Shown here: positions 1 through 6,553 of the stretch, piece by piece
Position numbering within the stretch: position 1 is the first letter of the stretch
Layout of the letters: each line of letters starts with the position of its first letter
From: Thermoplasmata archaeon
GTDB lineage: Archaea > Thermoplasmatota > Thermoplasmata > Thermoplasmatales > Thermoplasmataceae
Direction: 5' to 3'
Length of the DNA stretch: 12,434 nt
NCBI GenBank assembly: GCA_021850835.1
Contig: JAJZKS010000025.1
Coordinates: 1 to 12,434 of the forward strand
Program-made: the position numbers and the translations under genes
Notes under the pieces: generated by a model
What the model was told of the DNA's origin: nothing
Databases searched by the model: none
What the model saw: only the letters and a program-made list of their open reading frames with translations

Positions 1-354
1 TAGACTGACAGCCTGCCCTTTTTCCGAAAGTGGCTCAACCACGGCAGCAGTTCCATAAGCCACTATCTCTGTCATAGTCTGCGCTATGTCAGAGGTGTCG
101 AACTTCATGTCTAGAACGGCATTGGCACCCACTTTTTGGGCTTCTTCCTTTAACCTGTCCATTGCCAGGTTACGGGCATCATTGAGCATGACGACATATT
201 CCTTGATTTCCCCACCAGCCAAACTCCTTATTCCGGCCATTAGGTTGCCGCCAATTCCCCGACTTCTCACAGTTATTCCCCATATTGCACCTTTTACTTC
301 TTTTACGCGGTGCCCAGGTACATAGTTTGTTGATACTACAATTATTTCACTCAT
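1..354 (-). CDS. YbjQ/UPF0145 family protein (3' end outside window)
   Basis: Reading from ATG at 354 on the minus strand gives 118 codons with no stop before the window edge, so the C-terminus is missing. The family (also called DUF74 or putative heavy-metal-binding, YbjQ) is small, about 100-120 residues, and probably forms ring-shaped oligomers; its function is not established. Visible family features are an N-terminal ST-YVPG segment (residues 8-14), G-I-G near 33-35, the AGGE..EY motif (46-53), AR..A with a following helix (60-72), VGANAV (75-80) and the C-terminal EIVAYGTAAVV (96-106). The gene is divergent from the trp operon. It has a TATA-like element about 25 nt upstream of the ATG and no Shine-Dalgarno sequence, so it is probably leaderless. 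The family call is firm; a role in metal binding is only a historical label. Confidence 0.88.
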   Translation of the reverse strand, partial: MSEIIVVSTNYVPGHRVKEVKGAIWGITVRSRGIGGNLMAGIRSLAGGEIKEYVVMLNDARNLAMDRLKEEAQKVGANAVLDMKFDTSDIAQTMTEIVAYGTAAVVEPLSEKGQAVSL

Positions 355-368
355 GCTTGGTAATATTT

Positions 369-392
369 ACAAAGTGTATATTGAAACTTTGT
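369..392. promoter_or_regulatory. Dyad ACAAAGT-N10-ACTTTGT over the UPF0145 gene promoter
   Basis: Two perfect 7-bp inverted arms (369-375 and 386-392) are separated by 10 bp, close to one helical turn from centre to centre of adjacent grooves. Read on the minus strand, the spacer holds the TATA-like CAATATACA (383-375), centred about 25 nt before the ATG at 354. A protein bound here would compete with TBP/TFB. The dyad is seen directly; its role as an operator is inference. Confidence 0.4.
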
Positions 393-420
393 TGCATTTC
401 ATATAAGTAATGAAGAAAAA

Positions 421-442
421 TAAACACTAATGTTTAAATAAA
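421..442 (+). promoter_or_regulatory. trp operon box A promoter with overlapping dyad
   Basis: TTTAAATAAA at 433-442 is a good archaeal box A. Its centre (about 437) places the transcription start at about 463, which is an ATG in frame with trpB, so trpB is probably translated from a leaderless message. The sequence TAAACA-CTAA-TGTTTA (421-436) is a perfect 6-bp-arm dyad that covers the BRE position and the first bases of box A, where a repressor could block TFB/TBP. No leader peptide rich in Trp codons and no attenuator-like hairpin was found ahead of trpB. A weaker TATA-like element lies at about 400-408. Confidence 0.6.
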
Positions 443-462
443 TCGCATTGATGAGAAAAATA

Positions 463-1710
463 ATGCTTTCAACACAGGATACGGCAATTATCCCTCATGA
501 ATGGTACAACGTGGTGCCTGACCTGCCGAGACAACTTCCGCCCCCTGTAGATAGGGATGAGAAGAATTCTTCGATCCAGCTTCTGAACCGGATACTTCCC
601 AAAACCATCCTGAAACAGGAGTTCACTTTTCAAAGGTATACCAAGATTCCAGAAGAAGTTCAGGAAATTTACGCTCAGATTGGGAGGCCTACTCCCCTTT
701 TCAGGGCAAATGGACTTGAGAAGGCCCTGGACTATAAGGGAAAGATCCTGGTCAAATACGAAGGGGCCACCATAACCGGATCCCACAAGATCAACACGGC
801 TATCCCACAGGCGTTCTACACGAGAGATGAAGGTTCTACGGGCGTTGTAACAGAGACTGGCGCTGGCCAGTGGGGAACTGCCACTACGGTTGCAGCCTCC
901 ATGGCAGGGATAACATCGAAGATTTTCATGGTAAAGGTTAGCTTCAACCAAAAACCCCTCAGGAAGAATATCATGGAACTCTACGGGGGAGAGATTGTAC
1001 CTAGCCCTTCAACTGAAACAGAATTCGGAAGACAGGTTCTGGCTAAGGCGCCGGATCACCCCGGCACACTGGGAATAGCAATCAGCGAAGCAGTAGAGTA
1101 TGCCCTGGAGAAGGATCTTAAATACATGCTTGGTAGTGTGTTCAATTCAGTCCTGACGCACCAGAGCGTTATTGGCCTGGAGTCGGAAAAACAACTAGAA
1201 ATTCTTGGCGAGGAACCTGATGTGATGATTGGTTGCGTTGGAGGAGGCAGTAATTTCGGAGGTTTTGTTTTTCCCCTCATGAAAAAATTCAAGGAAGCAA
1301 AGATTTTCGCTTCAACGGCATCTGAAGTCCCAAAGTTCACCAAGGGCGAATACAAGTATGATTATGTGGACACGGCTAAGATCCTTCCTTCAATAAAGAT
1401 GTATACACTTGGGTCTGATTTTGTCCCTGAGAAAATCTATGCAGGGGGTCTTCGGTACCATGGCGCGGCACCTTCCATTTCAATGCTTGTTAATTCTGGT
1501 AAGATAAAATCCAGTGATGTTACTGAAAGTAGTGTTATTGATGCCCTGAAACTTTTTGCGAGGAGCCAAGGCATTGTTGCAGCACCGGAATCAGGCCACG
1601 CCATTGCCACAGCAATAGAATATGCGAGGGCCAACGGGAATAGCAGAGAGACAATACTCGTCAATGTAAGTGGACATGGCCTTCTCGACATGTCGATTTT
1701 CCAGAGGTGA
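463..1710 (+). CDS. trpB: Tryptophan synthase beta chain, TrpB2 type
   Basis: PLP enzyme that condenses indole with L-serine to give L-tryptophan, working with TrpA in the cytoplasm. From ATG 463 the protein has 415 residues. It shows the TrpB2 N-terminal signature WYNVVPDLP (14-22) with a proline-rich stretch after it, RPTPL (75-79), GSHKINTA with the PLP lysine K109, ETGAGQWGTA (131-140), the phosphate loop GGGSN (260-264), the LRYHGAAPSISML segment, and ESGHA near the C-terminus. The longer N-terminus and these motifs separate TrpB2 from the shorter TrpB1. TTG 448 and ATG 451 are in-frame alternatives, but they lie too close to box A (433-442) to be transcribed from it, which is why 463 is chosen. 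First gene of the operon. Its stop codon lies inside the trpA ribosome binding site. As no other trpB is in the operon, this TrpB2 presumably is the TrpA partner. Confidence 0.95.
   Translation: MLSTQDTAIIPHEWYNVVPDLPRQLPPPVDRDEKNSSIQLLNRILPKTILKQEFTFQRYTKIPEEVQEIYAQIGRPTPLFRANGLEKALDYKGKILVKYEGATITGSHKINTAIPQAFYTRDEGSTGVVTETGAGQWGTATTVAASMAGITSKIFMVKVSFNQKPLRKNIMELYGGEIVPSPSTETEFGRQVLAKAPDHPGTLGIAISEAVEYALEKDLKYMLGSVFNSVLTHQSVIGLESEKQLEILGEEPDVMIGCVGGGSNFGGFVFPLMKKFKEAKIFASTASEVPKFTKGEYKYDYVDTAKILPSIKMYTLGSDFVPEKIYAGGLRYHGAAPSISMLVNSGKIKSSDVTESSVIDALKLFARSQGIVAAPESGHAIATAIEYARANGNSRETILVNVSGHGLLDMSIFQR
1703..1710 (+). promoter_or_regulatory. Ribosome binding site of trpA
   Basis: AGAGGTGA matches seven of eight bases of the archaeal consensus GGAGGTGA and includes the TGA stop of trpB. 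It lies 8 nt before ATG 1719. An upstream GTG (1707) sits inside the site itself, so ATG 1719 is the better start for trpA. Confidence 0.7.
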
Positions 1711-1718
1711 ACAATTTC

Positions 1719-2456
1719 ATGACGCCTTTGATCCTGTATTTTACCGCAGATTATCCGTCCACTGAAATATTGAAGTCCTTTCTGGGAGCTGTGGATCCTG
1801 ATGTGGTGAAATATGTAGAGATAGGCATACCTGAGAGTAACCCCCTCTATGATGGCCCTATTATAAAGGCCACCCATTCCGTGGCCCTGAAGAATTATAC
1901 TCCTTCCCATCTTTTGGAATACACAAGCATTCTGAATGGAAAAGGCATTCCAACCTATGCCCTTAGCTATTATGAAAAATTTAGCAAACAAGGCATTAGC
2001 TATGCTGAGTTCCTGAAAGATGACGGCTTCAGGGGAGTTATCGTCCCTGATCTTCTAACAGACTACTCCGAAGAAAGTGACCGGATTATTCCGGAAATTG
2101 AGGAAACCTTCAATTTCATACCTTTTTTCAACCCTGCGACACCCGATGGCCTGATCATTTCTGTGTCCTCAATGACAAGATCCTGGATTTACTATGGCCT
2201 GCAACCCTCGACCGGAATAGATATGCCCTTTGATCTTGAGGAAGTATCCAAGAGGATTCTTGATCTTCTACCCGGGAGGGAAATTAATTTTGGATTCGGA
2301 ATCAGAACAACAGCCCAGATTAGAGAGGTTCTCGATCTTGGAAGCAGTGGAGTCGCTATAGGAAGCTTGCTTGTGGAGTATCTGAAGAATCGGGATCTCG
2401 AAGGGTTCAGGAAATTCCAGGTATCGGTTAGGGAGGCTCCTCTAAATGCGGACTGA
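1719..2456 (+). CDS. trpA: Tryptophan synthase alpha chain
   Basis: Cleaves indole-3-glycerol phosphate to indole and glyceraldehyde 3-phosphate; indole passes to TrpB. From ATG 1719 the TIM barrel has 245 residues, slightly short for the family (about 250-270). The catalytic pair is present: E34 in VEIGIP and D45 in YDGP, equivalent to E49 and D60 of the Salmonella enzyme. Other landmarks are GVIVPDL, the loop-6 region with STGID, and the C-terminal phosphate-binding stretches GFGIRT and GVAIGS. The loop between the catalytic residues reads P-E-S-N-P where most family members have P-F-S-D-P, so the substrate pocket edge is unusual. The start is set by AGAGGTGA at 1703-1710. Overlaps trpD by 11 nt. 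Confidence 0.93.
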   Translation: MTPLILYFTADYPSTEILKSFLGAVDPDVVKYVEIGIPESNPLYDGPIIKATHSVALKNYTPSHLLEYTSILNGKGIPTYALSYYEKFSKQGISYAEFLKDDGFRGVIVPDLLTDYSEESDRIIPEIEETFNFIPFFNPATPDGLIISVSSMTRSWIYYGLQPSTGIDMPFDLEEVSKRILDLLPGREINFGFGIRTTAQIREVLDLGSSGVAIGSLLVEYLKNRDLEGFRKFQVSVREAPLNAD

Positions 2457-3423
2457 GAGCTGGATTGGTGGTTATCAACTGAAATCAGCAATAGATTCAA
2501 TCCTGGATAACTCCACTGATGAGCAAAAGGCTGAGTTTCTGAGGCAGATCAACGAGAGTGGAAACACGCCTTCGATAGTTGGGGAGCTTGCCAATATAAT
2601 CAAGAAAAGGGCCACCTTATCAAAGATACAGGGCGTTTCGGATATTGTGGGCACTGGGGGTGACAGCAAGAATACCATCAATGTGAGTACTGCCGCAGCT
2701 CTTGTAGTAAGCGCCATGGGCGTAAAGGTTGCCAAACATGGAAATTTTGGAGCCACCAGCAATAAAGGAAGTGCAGATTTCCTAAACTTCCTGGGGTACA
2801 ATTTCCAAATGGACCAGGCCGCTCTGGAGAAGAGGATCAGGGACAGTTCTTTTGCATTTATACTTGCACCAAAATACAACGACAGTTTTGCAAAGTTTGC
2901 AAGGGCAAGGAAAATGATTCCCGCAAAGACTGCTTTCAACTATCTCGGACCTATTACCAATCCAGCAGACCCAGATGTACTGATGCTTGGAGTTACTCAT
3001 GAAGAGATCTCTAAAATTTACGTGGAATTTATTCTTTACAACAATAAGAGAGGATGCGTAATCTATTCAGAAGACGGGATGGATGAAGTCTCACCATATT
3101 CCAACACCAATGTTGTGCTGATTTCCAGAGGCAAAGCCAGGAAGATGGTGATCAGACCTAAAGAAATAATCGGGGAGAAGATTGGATTAGAACACATTTC
3201 CAGTTTAGACCCGGAGACTTCGTTCAGTTTGGCAATGGAAGGGCTTGCGGGCGCAAACACGAACGTCGCTAGGTACATAGCCATCAATGCAGCGCTTTCT
3301 CTTGTGATAAATGGAAAATCCTCTGATATAATTGAAGCCTACAGAAGCGCACTTGAAACCATCTTATCGGGGATAGTTCATCAACATATCCAGAAAGTCG
3401 TGGAGGTCGCTGTTGATGCATGA
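2446..3423 (+). CDS. trpD: Anthranilate phosphoribosyltransferase
   Basis: Transfers the phosphoribosyl group from PRPP to anthranilate, second step of the pathway. The protein has 325 residues, close to the family's 330-345. Motifs in order: the PRPP-binding GTGGD (69-73), NVST (79-82), KHGNFGATSNKGSAD (97-111), the anthranilate-side stretch around 154-173 with FNYLGPITNP, and the metal-binding acidic pair D213-E214 in GMDEVSP. The conserved LG-RT before FNxLGP is replaced by IPAKTA. ATG 2446 is preceded by GGAGG (2432-2436) with 9 nt between, and starts inside the last codons of trpA, so translation is probably coupled. Its TGA overlaps the first codons of trpF. Confidence 0.95.
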   Translation: MRTESWIGGYQLKSAIDSILDNSTDEQKAEFLRQINESGNTPSIVGELANIIKKRATLSKIQGVSDIVGTGGDSKNTINVSTAAALVVSAMGVKVAKHGNFGATSNKGSADFLNFLGYNFQMDQAALEKRIRDSSFAFILAPKYNDSFAKFARARKMIPAKTAFNYLGPITNPADPDVLMLGVTHEEISKIYVEFILYNNKRGCVIYSEDGMDEVSPYSNTNVVLISRGKARKMVIRPKEIIGEKIGLEHISSLDPETSFSLAMEGLAGANTNVARYIAINAALSLVINGKSSDIIEAYRSALETILSGIVHQHIQKVVEVAVDA

Positions 3424-4036
3424 GCCCAAAGTGAAGATTTGCGGAATAACAAACACTGAAGACGCCATATTTTCCATGGAGCAGGGCGCAGACATCATCG
3501 GAATCGTTAGATCAGACAGATCTCCAAGAAAGGGAAGTGAAAGCGTGGTCAACGAGTTGTCCTCCATGGGGGCTACCGTAGCTGGCGTTTATACGGAAAT
3601 GGAAAAAGTTATGGCTATACATTCCGGGGAATCCTATGTGCAACTGCATTTTCAGCATGGAGCAGATGAGATTGATTATGTGAAGGAAGAACTAGGCCGA
3701 AAAGTCATTTCAGTTGTATTTGCACAGGAAGAGCCATCTCCATTAAATGCAGGGATTGAAAAAATAAAGCTAGGTGCAGACCTTGTCCTGCTGGAATATG
3801 GAAGAAACGCCCTGGATTCTGCCACGGCAAGGGTCAGCAATATGAAAAATCTCCCCATTGGAATTGCAGGGGGAGTTTCTGTTTCAAACCTAAGAAAACT
3901 GCTCTTGTACTCCCCATATTTTATAGATGTAAGCAGCAGCCTGGAGGAAACACCCGGAAGAAAGAGCCACAAAAAAATCATAGAATTCATGGAGGTGATC
4001 CGTTCTGAAGGAGACACTTATCAACAAAGTAGGTGA
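3416..4036 (+). CDS. trpF: Phosphoribosylanthranilate isomerase
   Basis: Amadori rearrangement of phosphoribosylanthranilate to CdRP, third step. The protein has 206 residues, normal for the single-domain enzyme. KICGIT (7-12) carries the general base C9; SPRK follows the first strands; VQLHFQHG matches the VQLHG-E motif; GIAGGVSVSNL and DVSSSLEETPGRKS match the two phosphate-binding ends of the barrel. At the position of the general acid (D126 in the T. maritima enzyme, in ILLD) this protein reads VLLE, with E127, and the following glycine-rich loop is short. ATG 3416 is chosen over the adjacent TTG 3413 because GGAGGT (3402-3407) gives the same 9-nt spacing as in trpD. Overlaps trpD by 8 nt and trpE by about 32 nt. 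Confidence 0.92.
   Translation: MHEPKVKICGITNTEDAIFSMEQGADIIGIVRSDRSPRKGSESVVNELSSMGATVAGVYTEMEKVMAIHSGESYVQLHFQHGADEIDYVKEELGRKVISVVFAQEEPSPLNAGIEKIKLGADLVLLEYGRNALDSATARVSNMKNLPIGIAGGVSVSNLRKLLLYSPYFIDVSSSLEETPGRKSHKKIIEFMEVIRSEGDTYQQSR
3991..3998 (+). promoter_or_regulatory. Perfect Shine-Dalgarno GGAGGTGA ahead of trpE
   Basis: GGAGGTGA lies within trpF. The space from GGAGG to CTG 4005 is 9 nt, identical to the spacing seen for trpD (2432-2436 to 2446) and trpF (3402-3406 to 3416). The trpE frame has a TGA at 3996-3998 inside this site, so trpE must start after it. This site is the main reason for placing the trpE start near 4005. Confidence 0.75.
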
Positions 4037-5192
4037 ACTCGAGGAGCAGGGTGCGAACTTTGCATATTTCTGCAGGTTCAGCGACAAGGATAGATTAGTT
4101 GGCGAAGAATTCCTTTTCAAGACTGATGATAAACCTTTTCTATTCAATGGAAGTGCAAGAAAAGCTCTGGATGAAACCATCCCAGAACTCATGGATGAAT
4201 CTGAAGAGGGAGATGTCAAAATTCCTATCTTTACTTCATTCAGCCTCGTTCAGGATACACTTGGAGTCAAAAGCAGACACAGAAAAGAGTGGCCACTCAT
4301 TGGAGCCATTCTCCCGTCCGAGACTGTTTCTGGCAGTTTTATAAGAACAGAGGAACGCCAATTACATGTTAGCGGGAAGAGAGTTGATTTACCACCCCTG
4401 GAAAGGGGAAAGCTTGAAGAGAGCATTTTGGAAATAAGGGAACGGATAAGGAATGGAGAAGCTTTGCAGGTCGTGATGTCCCATCGATTCAACCTGGAGT
4501 GGTTCAACGGCCCGAAAATCCTCAGGCACCTCCTATTCAATGACAAATCCAGATATGTTTACTATTACAAAATGGGGAATTTGGAAATTCTCGGAAGCAC
4601 GCCGGAAAATGCATTCACCAAACACGGCGAGCATTTAGCCATAAACCCGATTGCCGGCACACGAAACCGGGTCGGCAACACTGATGCCAATCTTGTCGCA
4701 TCGCTGCTTTCTGACAACAAGGAACTATGCGAACACCGGATGCTTGTGGATCTAGCCAGAAATGACCTTTCCAGAATCAGTTCAACAGACAGCGTAAATG
4801 TTAGCAGAAGCATGGTACCGGAGAAATTTTACTCAGTTATCCACCTGACAAGCAGTGTAGAATCCAAGCTCGCAAAAGGAAAGCGCAATTTTGACATCTT
4901 TTCTTCGCTAATCCCGGCCGGTACCGTAAGCGGAGCTCCAAAAGTCCGGGCCATAGAGATTATCGATGAATATGAGACCACGGAGAGGGGGCCTTATGGC
5001 GGTACGGTTGGAATAATGGGGAAAAACCATATTGATATGGCACTGACCATTAGGTCAGCCTTCAAAAATGGTGGAAAGTCATACACTCAGGCTGGAGCAG
5101 GCATAGTAAAGGATTCCAACCCCAGCAATGAAGTGGATGAAATAATTGCCAAAGCCGGCACAATATTGGCGGGCGATTTGATTTGCGCATAA
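4005..5192 (+). CDS. trpE: Anthranilate synthase component I (probable CTG start)
   Basis: Makes anthranilate from chorismate with ammonia supplied by TrpG. The catalytic half is fully conserved: LQVVMSHRF, PIAGTR (215-220), LVDLARND (247-254), PAGTVSGAPK (304-313), RGPYGGTVG and AGAGIVKDSNP (363-373). The first ATG in frame is 4191, which would give only 333 residues and no ribosome binding site. The frame is open back to a TGA at 3996-3998, and the extra 62 codons look coding. Between 3999 and 4191 there is no ATG, GTG or TTG; CTG 4005, placed 9 nt after GGAGG, gives 395 residues, close to the usual archaeal 400-430. The N-terminal subdomain is divergent: I cannot find the LLES tryptophan-binding motif nor the GYxSYD stretch. 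A sequencing error at the start codon is an alternative. Overlaps trpG by 10 nt. Confidence 0.93.
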   Translation: MKETLINKVGELEEQGANFAYFCRFSDKDRLVGEEFLFKTDDKPFLFNGSARKALDETIPELMDESEEGDVKIPIFTSFSLVQDTLGVKSRHRKEWPLIGAILPSETVSGSFIRTEERQLHVSGKRVDLPPLERGKLEESILEIRERIRNGEALQVVMSHRFNLEWFNGPKILRHLLFNDKSRYVYYYKMGNLEILGSTPENAFTKHGEHLAINPIAGTRNRVGNTDANLVASLLSDNKELCEHRMLVDLARNDLSRISSTDSVNVSRSMVPEKFYSVIHLTSSVESKLAKGKRNFDIFSSLIPAGTVSGAPKVRAIEIIDEYETTERGPYGGTVGIMGKNHIDMALTIRSAFKNGGKSYTQAGAGIVKDSNPSNEVDEIIAKAGTILAGDLICA

Positions 5193-5758
5193 TGCTGCTT
5201 GATAACAAGGATTCATTTACCTTCAACATAGTGGACCTTCTTCGGAGAGAAGGGTTGGGAGTGGATGTGGTTGACAGTAGTGCTGATATTGATCACGTCG
5301 ATTCAGGAGAATATGATGCGCTCATTATTTCACCGGGACCTGGAAATCCTGTAAATCAGAGAGATAGGGGGATGGGTCTGGAGCTACTGGAAAAAGGTTT
5401 CCCCACTGCACTTGGAATCTGCTTTGGCCATCAGCTAATAGGATATTATCTTGGTTGTGAAATCTACAGAACAGACACCTTGATGCATGGGGAGATAGAC
5501 ACCATGGAGAATTTTGGAACAGGGTTGCTTTCTGGAATCCCGGGGAGATTCAACGCTGTCAGGTACCACTCGCTTGCAATAAAGCCTAACCGCAGCATAA
5601 TTGTAGATGCAGTTTCCGCTACTGACGGTACAGCTATGGCCTTCCACTCAGAAGATGGCCGCAAATTTGGCTTACAGTTCCATCCAGAAAGCTACTACTC
5701 ACAATATGGCAGGGAAATAATGAGGAATTTCATTGGTGTTATCAGTGAGCATAGTTGA
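5183..5758 (+). CDS. trpG: Anthranilate synthase component II (glutamine amidotransferase)
   Basis: Class I glutamine amidotransferase that hydrolyses glutamine and channels ammonia to TrpE. From TTG 5183 the protein has 191 residues, standard for an unfused TrpG. It shows LLDNKDSFTFN (5-15), SPGPGNP (50-56), the nucleophile elbow GICFGHQ with C80, and the His/Glu of the triad in FHPES (H167, E169). Start choice is open: ATG 5192 overlaps the trpE stop as TAATG but leaves only MLL before the DN motif, shorter than the family norm; TTG 5183 follows a poor GGCGGG at about 10 nt. No good ribosome binding site is seen, so translation may depend on coupling to trpE. Anthranilate is the likely product rather than p-aminobenzoate, given the operon. 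Confidence 0.94.
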   Translation: MRIMLLDNKDSFTFNIVDLLRREGLGVDVVDSSADIDHVDSGEYDALIISPGPGNPVNQRDRGMGLELLEKGFPTALGICFGHQLIGYYLGCEIYRTDTLMHGEIDTMENFGTGLLSGIPGRFNAVRYHSLAIKPNRSIIVDAVSATDGTAMAFHSEDGRKFGLQFHPESYYSQYGREIMRNFIGVISEHS

Positions 5759-6479
5759 GCATATCTATTCCAGGAACTGGCAGCGGAAACCAGTTGAATA
5801 CAATCGCATCAGGGGCCCTATCAGCCTAAAAGATAGCCTCCTGAATTTCAAGAAGCATGGAAAAACTGGGATAATATCAGAATTCAAGAGGAAGTCGCCA
5901 TCTGGCTTTAATCTTGGAAAAGATATTGGGCCACTTGAATATTTCAGGAAAGCAGATCTCCAGAGTGTTGCAGGCTTAAGCATTCTAACGGAGCAGGACC
6001 ACTTTCTGGGGAATTATGCCGACATTACAGTGGTGCAGGAACTCAATCTTCCCATTCTCGACAAGGACTTTGTATCAAGTGAACTCATGGTTCGGAATGC
6101 ATTCAACTCAGGAGCAGATGCAGTACTTTTTATACTTGATTTTCTGGGAATTGAAAAGGCGCGGGAATTGAGCAACTACGCCATATCTCTGGGAATGGAA
6201 GCACTTGTTGAATTTCATGACATGGCATTTCTTGAAGCCCTGAAACCTCAGAAAGGCATCATTTATGGATACAACAGAAGGAACCTGAAAACACTGAAGA
6301 TGGAAGCCCAAGAATTCCAGGTTCTTCAAAAATATAAGGAGACAGAGGTGGGACTAGTGCTTGAAAGCGGGATCGACAGCATGTATTTGCTTGAAAACGA
6401 TGTGTCGCAATATCTTGGAATGCTAATTGGAACTTCCATACTCAACGGAGAATTCCATACTGGCAGCTTCTTACATTAA
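5736..6479 (+). CDS. trpC: Indole-3-glycerol phosphate synthase
   Basis: Decarboxylating ring closure of CdRP to indole-3-glycerol phosphate. From GTG 5736 the protein has 247 residues, like the single-domain S. solfataricus enzyme. Active-site residues line up with that enzyme: E49 and K51 in SEFKRKSPSG, K110 in LDKDF, E159 in ALVEFHD, N180 in YNRRNL and E210 in VLESGI; LIGTSILNG holds the terminal phosphate-binding loop. The N-terminal helix typical of the family precedes this. TTG 5733 and GTG 5745 are alternative starts; GAGG at 5722-5725 sits 10 nt before 5736. Overlaps trpG by 23 nt. Last gene of the trp operon, with no clear T-rich terminator after it, so some read-through into pyk is possible. 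Confidence 0.95.
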   Translation: MLSVSIVEHIYSRNWQRKPVEYNRIRGPISLKDSLLNFKKHGKTGIISEFKRKSPSGFNLGKDIGPLEYFRKADLQSVAGLSILTEQDHFLGNYADITVVQELNLPILDKDFVSSELMVRNAFNSGADAVLFILDFLGIEKARELSNYAISLGMEALVEFHDMAFLEALKPQKGIIYGYNRRNLKTLKMEAQEFQVLQKYKETEVGLVLESGIDSMYLLENDVSQYLGMLIGTSILNGEFHTGSFLH

Positions 6480-6526
6480 ATTCGCAGTTAATAGCGGTGA
6501 AAAGATTTCAAGCTGCTTGTTCAGAA

Positions 6527-6533
6527 TTAAATA
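6527..6533 (+). promoter_or_regulatory. Box A promoter of pyk
   Basis: TTAAATA, centred about 24-26 nt before the GTG at 6554, gives a leaderless start and separates pyk from the trp operon. No Shine-Dalgarno is seen before 6554. The sequence between trpC and this element (6480-6526) shows nothing else I can name. Confidence 0.55.
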
Positions 6534-6553
6534 GATTCAGAATATATTGTATC

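Noticed and set aside
86..325. 79-residue plus-strand frame at the left end
   Set aside because: It is antisense to a clearly conserved UPF0145 gene.
393..462. Trp leader peptide or attenuator before trpB
   Set aside because: No short frame with Trp codons and no alternative hairpins; transcription is predicted to start at the trpB ATG itself.
1437..1991. 184-residue minus-strand frame across the trpB/trpA junction
   Set aside because: Both trp genes are conserved across it; no promoter, ribosome binding site or family motif supports it.
4099..4344. 81-residue plus-strand frame inside the trpE N-terminal region
   Set aside because: It is out of frame with trpE, has no recognisable motif, and the trpE frame explains the stretch.
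4191..5192. trpE starting at ATG 4191
   Set aside because: It would drop 62 residues of coding-like sequence and has no ribosome binding site, while a perfect one lies at 3991-3998.
6497..6553. Upstream GTG start for pyruvate kinase
   Set aside because: The added 19 residues are unlike the family, and box A at 6527-6533 lies within them.
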